Of a stretch of DNA of 64,000 bases, positions 56,767 to 64,000 are shown in pieces. The notes beneath the pieces are model-generated. The model did no database searches, was not told the origin of the DNA, and saw only the letters and a list, made by a program, of their open reading frames with translations. Source of the DNA: Mercurialis annua (taxonomy: Eukaryota > Streptophyta > Magnoliopsida > Malpighiales > Euphorbiaceae); NCBI RefSeq assembly GCF_937616625.2, contig NC_065570.1:39625665-39689664 (forward strand). Reading direction: 5' to 3'. The number at the start of each line of letters is the position of its first letter. The stretch's first letter is position 1. The position numbers were made by a program, and so were the translations under genes.

Positions 56767-57110
56767 TCATAGTATAACGTTGAAAGCTAACACTTCTAAC
56801 AAAATCAAGTCAGCAATAAACTCTCGCCCTTGAACACTCACAAGACAAGAAGGATAAACTATGCTATCTCTTATACTCTCGCCTACTGGGGTAGCTACTG
56901 AAAAAGGACGTTCTAAATAAGCATATTGCCTTCGCAACTTAACCGCAAAACTAGGCGAAATAAATGAATGAGTAGCACTTTGATGAAATAGAACTAATGC
57001 ATCTTGAGAAGTGATAAGAAATGTACCTTGCACAACAGCATTGGAAGCCTGAGCTTCTTGAGAATTCAATGCAAAAACTCTGGCCTGACTCCCACCAGCC
57101 TGTGAAGTCT
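56767..57110 (-). pseudogene. Aspartic protease, third Tekay element, active site lost
   Basis: The motif reads ALVLFHQSATHSFIS, where Tekay proteases have LFDSGATHSFIS. The catalytic Asp and the Gly are replaced (DSG to HQS), so it cannot act as an aspartic protease. The rest (GREFIADLILLEVLAFNVIL) fits the family, with one Leu in place of the usual D..L.M core. Confidence 0.85.
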
Positions 57111-57289
57111 GACCAGTACCACGACCTCCACCATTTCTTCCTCCTCGATTTCCATAACATCGGCCTCTCTGGCCAGTAAAAGTACTCCCCATCTGACCAT
57201 AACCCGATGCTTCCTGATATGCAGTTCTCTGCTGATTGTAGGAGGGTTGAGCAATCGTGGTCATTGAACTTTAGGATATCTGCCTCGGA

Positions 57290-58459
57290 CAATCTCTAGC
57301 AAAGTGACCTTGTTGGCCACAATTGAAACATTCTCCCGAGGTAATATGGCGTACTCCATAATGCCTCTTGTTTCAAGTCTAACAAAGGGGTGGTCCAAAT
57401 CCTACACCACCAGTTGTCCTAGCACCAACTCTTGCTCCGGAAGTTCTACCTCGATTACCATATCTGTCTTTCTTACGTTCTCGATTACGCTGGGGTCTAG
57501 GGAAATTTCCAGCATAAGACTGCACTGGGGCACTGTCTACCATATGCACACTTTCACTCCTAATCGGCACTTGACCGGAAGGATTTGGGAGTCTTCCACA
57601 CTGAATCAAAGTAGTATCGATCTGGCGAGCAGTATCGATCAACTGAACCAAATCCATGTTCACATCTGACATCAGACTCACAAACTCGCGTCCTAAGCCC
57701 TTCACAAACCTCGTGTTCACTCTAACAGGGTCCACCATCAAGGCCGGTACAAATATGCTCAATCTTGTGAAATTTGTAACATATCTTGACTAATCTATCT
57801 CCTTTGTTCAAATTCAGCAATCGATCACTATTCAACTCCATCACTAAATACGGAAGATAGAACTCTCTATACAGATTGACAAACTCAGCATAGGTCATCT
57901 GACCCTTAATCAGCTGAATCATATGTTGAAACCAATCCTTTGCTGGTCCTTTTAATGACATCTCTATCAAAATGATAGACTGCCTCTCATCAACTTGGAG
58001 GCGTCTAGCGTTACGCTCCACTTCTTCCAGAAAATCCAATGCATCTACAGTACCGTCGAACTCAGTTGGCTTAAGGCGCATGTAAGCCAAAACGATATCT
58101 CTATCCGCATTCCCGACTAAACGCTGCTGCTGTTGTAGAAATTACTCACGTTGCATATTCTGGTTCTCCACTTGAGCTGTTGCCAGAGTCGCAATTCTAG
58201 TTAGAAATTGGTCCATATTGAATCCTGCGGGATTCGCTAGTTGAGGCATTCCTGGTGCCTGTACTGGTTCTTGCACATTGGTAGCTTGGCCTCTGCCTAT
58301 GCCTCGGCCTCTTCCACGGCCTCTACCTCTTCCAGATGCTCCTACCGGTTGCTGATGTCCTCCCTGAACAGAATACTCATTTTGAGCCTCTTCGGCTACT
58401 CCTTGTGCCACTCCTGGTGCCACAGCGGCACGCGCTCTAGTTTGTCTCTATTCAGCCAT
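57290..58459 (-). pseudogene. Gag with CCHC zinc knuckle, third Tekay element
   Basis: ATG at 58459 is followed by a TAG as fourth codon. The GRGRGRGRG stretch near 58310 and the core KPTEFDGTVDALDFLEEVER near 58070 are typical Tekay gag, as is KGPAKDWFQHM. The CCHC knuckle CFNCGQQGHFARDC is at 57330-57289. Stops and a frameshift near 57725-57760 and 58142 break the ORF. Gag would form the cytoplasmic particle. Confidence 0.88.
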
Positions 58460-58754
58460 CCTGACCAAACCAAACAACACATCGATCAATAACCATACCG
58501 AAAATACATGCTTACTCCTAAGCGCAAACTAATCATATACTCGAACGCATCTATTCGCATCCTAACGATCACACGCAAATAACGAACTCACATCCTATAA
58601 AGGAGAGTTGAAAGTTTAAAAACAAATGAGGACATATCAATGACATGACTGAAATCTTATAGCTGCAGTAGTTCTTAGTTCAACTTAGTGAACTCGAAAA
58701 TCCTAGGATCACATAACGTATACCGCATACAAGCTATGGCCTTGGAAACAAAAC

Positions 58755-58775
58755 CATTACTTGGATAACAACTTT
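58755..58775 (-). promoter_or_regulatory. Degenerate tRNA-Met primer site, third Tekay element
   Basis: Just inside the 5' LTR end, the minus strand reads TTGTTATCCAAGTAATGG, a decayed form of TTGGTATCAGAGCAATGG used by Tekay elements. Confidence 0.6.
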
Positions 58776-59342
58776 ATCACTACCCGAAATCGCTAATCGA
58801 GACCGACACTAAAGAATGGGAGTGTTAGCTCCGAACCCTGTAGCAAGCCTAAAACAACTCTAAAATTTTCGCGATTTAATCAAATAAGCATTCATGCAAA
58901 ACGTTTTCAAAAATGCTTTTAAAACGATTCGATTATAAACATCTAATCATATTTTGAAAACTATACATAGAAACTAGAGTCTTACAATGCAATGCCACAT
59001 CAAGCATTTCCCCGTTTCGCATATCAAAAGAAAACGGTTTAACCGCTGATAAAACTATTCAAGTTTACAAAATATTAGAGTATATATAATATATAAAAAT
59101 GTTTGACCATATAACAACTAGGACTAGACTATTGCAGCGTTATCGATCGAAACCTTCTTTTACATACTTCAAAACACAGACTTTTGAGACAAGGATAGAA
59201 GTCCGTCGCATTAAAAGACTATTTACCTGAAAGTGATTAAAACAACGGGGTCAATCAAAACTGAGTGAGTTCATAGTTTACAAGTCAGTATTCAATAAAA
59301 CAAAACAATGCTACAATTCATTCATTGATATGCATCCGAATA
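58775..59342 (-). repeat. 5' LTR of the third Tekay element (568 bp visible, interrupted)
   Basis: Homologous to 51396-51960 of the 3' LTR. It is cut after gcatccgaata at 59342 by the fourth Tekay element; the corresponding uncut site in the 3' LTR is near 51966. The rest lies beyond the window. Confidence 0.85.
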
Positions 59343-62284
59343 TGTCACGACCCATTTTCATGAATCGTGACCGGCGCTAGGGCATGGGTAATGTAGTACC
59401 AACACCCGTAGCTAGCCTTTCTTATATCATACAATTCAATTAAACCTGCAGAAAACCAATGCTCGGGGGCAACCGAGACTTCAGCCTAATTCTAACATGC
59501 TTATCCATTCTGAGTCTAAAATAGCCATAACATAAACCAATGTAAATAATGTAACATACCAAAGCAATATAACTAGTCGGACAAATCCGACAAACAACTG
59601 TAATAATAATAAAGACGTCTAGTTACTATTGCGGTCTAAGGATAAAATAGTTTTACAGTTTATCAAAATAATAAACCTCCGAGAAAAGTAAAGAACGGAG
59701 ATCAGCGGACTCTCTCAAATCATAACCCTGGGAAAAATTGGGAAAATAACGGGGTCAGATATACTGAGATGAGTTTATACCACTATTTATATTTATCAAG
59801 TGGAAAACCTTTAAAACTGTTTAAAACATTTAATAACGATATTACGATTAATAGTTGGAACCCTAATCCACAATTCTAAATAATAAACATAATCCAATAG
59901 GCCTAGTCCCGAGAGCTGAGCTAGACCGAGTTACCACTGACCACACTTTTACCATATCCAGATTCCCGAGAGCTGTGATACATCGAGTTACTCTATTTGG
60001 TCCCGAGAGCTATGCTCACACCGAGTTACCACATTTCCATAAATACCTTACCCATATCATTACCGGTGCGCACGAAGTCCTAATGATGCCCATTAGGTAG
60101 CATGTTCCAACTAATAACCATAATATAAAAACAGTTCGAAATATATGTACAGTATATATATTTAATATTTAAAATAACAATTTACTTAATAAAGCGGTAA
60201 ATAGTAAGTACAAACTCACTGCTTGCTAATCCACGTGATAACTGGCAAGCAACTAATCCTGGTTCGCCTCTGAAGCACGAACAGTAGTCGGGTCTAGACA
60301 GTATAAAATAATTATTAAAAACAGATCCCAACTCTATAGAGTTCTAGATACCACATAGGACTAGCACAAGTAACACGTCGGAATAAAACAATCCAGAACA
60401 ACACAAAAATACCCAATAGGTAGAAACGCCCAATTAATACAAGTCTATTGAGTTCTCGCTTTAAAATCCGATTTACAAATATTATTTAAAAATCTATAAA
60501 TAATAATTAATTTCCAAATAGTGGGTTAACCGAGTTATCAATAACTACCAAGCCAACCTCACTTGTCGGATGACCCAAGTCTAACCCGACTCAAAATGTT
60601 TATCAAATATAAACCCGAGTTTATATTTATAAAATAATTCGATAAAATAATAATCCATTTTAAAAGCAGAACTTAATAACTTCAATTTCAAGTAACCCAA
60701 GTTACAACCAAAACCTAACCATTTTAAGTTTATAAAACTTTAGAGACTAAACTGTACTTTAGCCAATTTAGAGACTAAACTGTATTTTAGCGAAATTGAT
60801 ACTCGAAATCAAATTAATTACTTCTGTTTATAATTAAAACAAAATATAAAGTTATTAACCAAAAACTTACTTAAATAAGTTTTAAAAACATCCAAAGGCT
60901 AAATTGTAATTAGCCAATTTCATGCCAAATTGATATTCGAAATTAAATATAGTTCTTATAATTCAAAATGAAATATAATGTTATAACCAATAACTTAATA
61001 AGTTAAAAAATATGTTCAAGGGATAAGTTGTAATTTAGCCAATTTAGATATTCGAAATTAAATATAATTACCCGAGTAATTATAACTTAAGTTGTAAAAT
61101 ACTTATTGCTCACAAATCACGTATTTATTAATCAAGGTGAGATTCGAAAATCAATTAAAGCAAAACCATAGAATGAATTAACTTGAGGAATTTAATTGAG
61201 TTAAGCAAAACAAGTTGGTGGTAATATTGGTTATTAAACCATCTTCTACATTCAACATAGCAATTCCCACCAAGATTAAACCAAACTTCCAGAAAACAGA
61301 GATTCAAAACCGATCATAGTAACCAAGCAAGGTGTAACCTTAAACCATACAAGAATCATGCCATTATTGCCAAGATTAAACTTCTAATTTACCACATAAC
61401 CTAACTTAAACAACAAATAGAAAAGTTTAAAGAGGGATCCACGGCAAACATCCCAAGAACACCGGCGAGCTCGCAACGACACAACAACGGATTACATTCA
61501 AACCCAAAAGACTCATGTTAACATACAAACGACATCGAATATAACCAATGATAGCAACAATACGAACAATAGAAGATGGCAGTGATATGAAGTCCATAAA
61601 CAGTAAAAACAATTCAAAACGGTAAACCGTACGGCGATTGAAACGAGGTCGATTACGTACCGTTTAGTGTAAACGAGATAGGAAATCGAAGGTACGAGAG
61701 TCTAGAATCTATAGGAGGAAACGGAATCAATTTCGATCTACAAACGAATACGAACGAATCAATTTACGGAGGTGCCGTTTATAAGCCAAAGTAGAAAATA
61801 TATGAATAATGAAGAATGAACTCACCGATGGATTTCAGCAAGGTTTATGACGATGATTGCACCGGAATTTCAAAAAATTTGAAGAGTAAGGTGGCTGCTA
61901 GGGTCTTAGGGATTGAAAGGAATAAATTTTACGTTTAGAAGATAGATACTTAAAGGAGGAAAATCAGTTGGGATAGGGAGGAAAACACGCGAGCCAAAAC
62001 GGCTCTAAAGCATTTAACAAGTCTCAAGCGAGACTCAGCAAAATGCTGAGGTCTCGTTCGAGACCGCTTGGTCTCAAACGAGACCACGCCAAACTTCATA
62101 AGGTCTCGTACGAGACACAACTCATAATCATGTCTCTTTTGAGACCTGATTCAAAAGGGGTGGTTCAACCCTTCTGGTTGAACCACAAACCGAACCAAAA
62201 TACCCTTACCACACAAAAAAAAAACGACCAGAAAACTATCGGAAATTTATCGGAAAATAAATTAACATTTTACGGGATATTACA
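59343..62284 (-). repeat. 3' LTR of the fourth Tekay element (2942 bp)
   Basis: On the minus strand it starts TGTAATATCCCGTAAAATG and ends GGGTCGTGACA. It is 700-800 bp longer than the other Tekay LTRs here and carries its palindrome array near its start. The zone 60700-61060 has repeated phrases (gagactaaactgta...tagccaattt) in three copies. Confidence 0.88.
62021..62146. repeat. Palindrome array 4 (core GGTCTCG..CGAGACC)
   Basis: Units: GTCTCAAGCGAGAC (62021-62034), GGTCTCGTTCGAGACC (62050-62065), GGTCTCAAACGAGACC (62070-62085), GGTCTCGTACGAGACA (62102-62117) and TGTCTCTTTTGAGACC (62131-62146). This is the same design as the other arrays with a different sequence, but only about 140-260 bp from the LTR start. 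Confidence 0.88.
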
Positions 62285-62300
62285 TTCTCCCCAACTAATT
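62285..62300 (-). promoter_or_regulatory. Polypurine tract before the 3' LTR of the fourth Tekay element
   Basis: The minus strand reads TTAGTTGGGGAGAA directly before TGTAATATCC. Confidence 0.75.
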
Positions 62301-62402
62301 AAAAATTCGTCCTCGAATTTAACACGATAAGCAATTAACAACAGTAAAACACGTAACACAAATAAAACTCATAAAAATCACATAAAATCAAAATATCATA
62401 CC

Positions 62403-62789
62403 TCACGGAAAAAGAAAAGGATAGCGATTCCTCATATCAGATTCGGTCTCCCAGGTGCACTCCTCTACATAATGATTGCACCAGAGAAATTTGACCATCA
62501 GAATCTCCTTGTTCCGCAACTTACGTACTTGCGTATCAACAACCTCAACTGGTTGTTCCTCATACGATAACTCTTGGTCAATCTCAACGCTCTGAGGCAC
62601 AATCACGTGCGAAGGATCAGAAATGCACTTTCTCAACATAGAAATATGAAACACATGATGCACTAAAGACATGTCTGGCGGCAGAACCAGACGATAAGCC
62701 ACAGCTCCAATCCTCTCTGCAATCTCGTAAGGATCAACGTGCCTCGGTGCCAACTTTCCTTTGACACTAAAACGAACCACGCCTTTCAT
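62403..62789 (-). CDS. Integrase C-terminal part and chromodomain, fourth Tekay element
   Basis: The GPY/F-like module appears as [18 protein letters not shown], then [18 protein letters not shown]. The chromodomain runs at about 62560-62410: [37 protein letters not shown]. The frame is intact to its natural stop. Its chromatin-targeting role is known for the family. It is separated from the integrase core by one frameshift near 62840. Confidence 0.85.
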   Translation of the reverse strand: MKGVVRFSVKGKLAPRHVDPYEIAERIGAVAYRLVLPPDMSLVHHVFHISMLRKCISDPSHVIVPQSVEIDQELSYEEQPVEVVDTQVRKLRNKEILMVKFLWCNHYVEECTWETESDMRNRYPFLFP

Positions 62790-63994
62790 AGGCGAAACCC
62801 GAAGAGATACGAAATCACAAACATGAAACTCAATGTCTTTCTCTTCGGATCAGCATAACTCTTATGCCGACTAAAAGCAGTCTCTAACCTCCGTTTGATC
62901 AACGGTACCTTCTCTGAGGTAATCTGAATAATCTCTGCTCCCGAGAGTTTACGCTCTCCAACCTCCTCCCAACAGATAGGAGATCTACACTTGCGCCCGT
63001 ACAAAGCCTCATACGGCACCATCTCAATACTCGCTTGGTAGATGTTGTTGTAAGAGAACTCAATCAACGGCAAATGAGCATCCCAGCTACCCTGAAAATC
63101 GAGAACACACATCCTGAGCATATCCTCAAACGTCTGAATAGTCCTCTCAGACCGACCGTAAGTCTGAGGATGAAAAGATGTACTGAAATCCAGTCGTGAA
63201 CCCAAAGATTCCTGCAACGCTTTCCAAAACCTCGAAGTAAACACAGAACCTCTGTCTGACACAATAGAAACCGGTACACCGTGCAAACTGACAATCCTGT
63301 TGATGTACAGCTGAGCCAACCTTGAAGCAGGATACGAAACCTTAATCGGAAGGAAATGAGCTGACTTGGTCATACGATCAACTATCACCCAGATGGAATC
63401 GTACCCGTGACGAGTACGTGGTATACCAACCACAAAATCCATAGCAATCCGCTCCCACTTCCACTCTGGAATAGGTAGTGGCTGCAAATAGCCAAAAGGC
63501 CTCTGATGTTCCAGCTTCAACTGCTGGCAAGTCAGACACTTAGAAATATACTCAGCGACATCCTTCTTCATCCCGCTCCACCAGTAGGTACCTTTAAGAT
63601 CATGGTACATCTTAGTAGAACCCGGATGAACACTATAAGCAGACTTGTGCGCTTCTTCTAGAATCTGGTTCCTCAAACCATCTGAATCCGGAACACACAA
63701 TCTCGAACCATGTCTCAGAACACCATCCACAAAAGTAAACTCAGAATTACCGTCCTGCTGAACCTCCTCAATAATCCGTTTCAATTGTGGATCCTCAGCT
63801 TGTAAAGCTTTGATCTGATCAATCAAAACAGGCTGCACTTGCAACTGTGCCAAAAAACTACCGGCCTGAGAAACCTGAAAACCATAGCCTGAAGCTATCA
63901 AACTGTGCCACTCTCTAACCATAGGTCTACGCCCAACCACAGTGATATGGGCCAAACTGCCCGAAGACTTGCGACTCAACGGATCGGCTACCAC
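62786..63994 (-). CDS. RNase H end and integrase, fourth Tekay element
   Basis: It begins with the RNase H C-terminus ([18 protein letters not shown]). The zinc domain has [18 protein letters not shown] and CLTCQQLK. The core has AMDFVVGIP (Asp), IVSDRGSVF (Asp) and [11 protein letters not shown] (Glu), so the DDE residues are all present; a Tyr replaces the usual Asp in QTDG. After SYADPKRK the frame slips (near 62840) into a short wrong tail, so the chromodomain is lost from this product. Upstream pol lies outside the window. Confidence 0.88.
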   Translation of the reverse strand: MVADPLSRKSSGSLAHITVVGRRPMVREWHSLIASGYGFQVSQAGSFLAQLQVQPVLIDQIKALQAEDPQLKRIIEEVQQDGNSEFTFVDGVLRHGSRLCVPDSDGLRNQILEEAHKSAYSVHPGSTKMYHDLKGTYWWSGMKKDVAEYISKCLTCQQLKLEHQRPFGYLQPLPIPEWKWERIAMDFVVGIPRTRHGYDSIWVIVDRMTKSAHFLPIKVSYPASRLAQLYINRIVSLHGVPVSIVSDRGSVFTSRFWKALQESLGSRLDFSTSFHPQTYGRSERTIQTFEDMLRMCVLDFQGSWDAHLPLIEFSYNNIYQASIEMVPYEALYGRKCRSPICWEEVGERKLSGAEIIQITSEKVPLIKRRLETAFSRHKSYADPKRKTLSFMFVISYLFGFRL

Positions 63995-64000
63995 ATTAGC

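Larger units (their letters stand above)
51396..59342 (-). mobile_element. Tekay/Del chromovirus with two LTRs (third Tekay copy), defective
   Basis: Minus strand: 5' LTR (from 58775 upward, interrupted at 59342), degenerate tRNA-Met primer site, gag, protease, RT, RNase H, integrase, chromodomain, polypurine tract, 3' LTR 51396-53614. It has many stops, frameshifts and a lost protease active site. A younger Tekay element is inserted in its 5' LTR. Confidence 0.9.
59343..64000 (-). mobile_element. Fourth Tekay/Del chromovirus, partial, nested in the third
   Basis: 3' LTR 59343-62284, polypurine tract, chromodomain and integrase, and the end of RNase H at the window edge. The coding part is far better preserved than in the third element (one frameshift in over 1.5 kb). 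The 5 bp before it, gaata, should be repeated at its other end outside the window. Confidence 0.9.

Noticed and set aside
62043..62330. 95-codon plus-strand frame
   Set aside because: It translates the GGTCTC palindrome array and LTR end.

Overview
This window is plant nuclear DNA, most likely from a eudicot. The evidence is plant-type LTR retrotransposons of the Tat/Retand and Tekay/Del lineages, a plant CACTA (En/Spm) transposon with spliced genes, plant mobile-domain sequence, Stowaway- and Mutator-type MITEs, CCCTAAA-type telomeric repeats and an endogenous pararetrovirus (Caulimoviridae). I found no rRNA, tRNA, CRISPR array or convincing single-copy host gene. The window is a nested pile of mobile elements.

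Layout. (1) 1-9790: a decayed Tat-lineage Ty3/gypsy element on the minus strand (gag, protease, RT, two RNase H domains, integrase). On the opposite strand, between integrase and 3' LTR, it carries a broken intron-containing gene with a plant mobile domain, a basic region and a coiled coil. (2) 9790-13800: AT-rich non-coding DNA with tandem repeats and a Stowaway-like MITE. (3) 13800-44755: an endogenous pararetrovirus of about 8 kb once insertions are subtracted. It reads capsid - movement - protease-like - protease/RT/RNase H - possible transactivator - promoter - leader - tRNA-Met primer site. It was hit by a 19.66 kb CACTA element (15229-34888, TSD tga), a 286 bp MITE, a 2126 bp solo Tekay LTR and a 505 bp MITE; each insertion has an exact target-site duplication. 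(4) 45297-51116: a second Tat element on the plus strand (5' LTR, primer site, gag, protease, start of RT). Its gag is interrupted by a minus-strand solo Tekay LTR (46066-48240), and its RT is cut by later LTR debris. (5) 51117-64000: two Tekay/Del chromoviruses on the minus strand. The second (59343 onward) is inserted into the 5' LTR of the first.

The best preserved unit is the CACTA element. It has 28 bp perfect terminal repeats, repeat-rich subterminal regions and four apparently intact genes: a TNPD-type transposase, a DUF1985-Ulp1 cysteine protease whose nine inferred exons join in frame to 952 codons, an ATHILA ORF1/putative plant transposon protein, and a TNPA-like DNA-binding transposase. 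About fourteen copies of a roughly 52 bp near-palindrome built around CTCGTCGAG lie in its intergenic regions and one intron.

The most unusual signal is in the four Tekay LTRs. Each holds a short tandem array of 14-19 bp palindromes. The palindrome sequence differs completely between LTRs, and the outer bases change in a paired way inside an array, which looks like selection for the folded or palindromic form.
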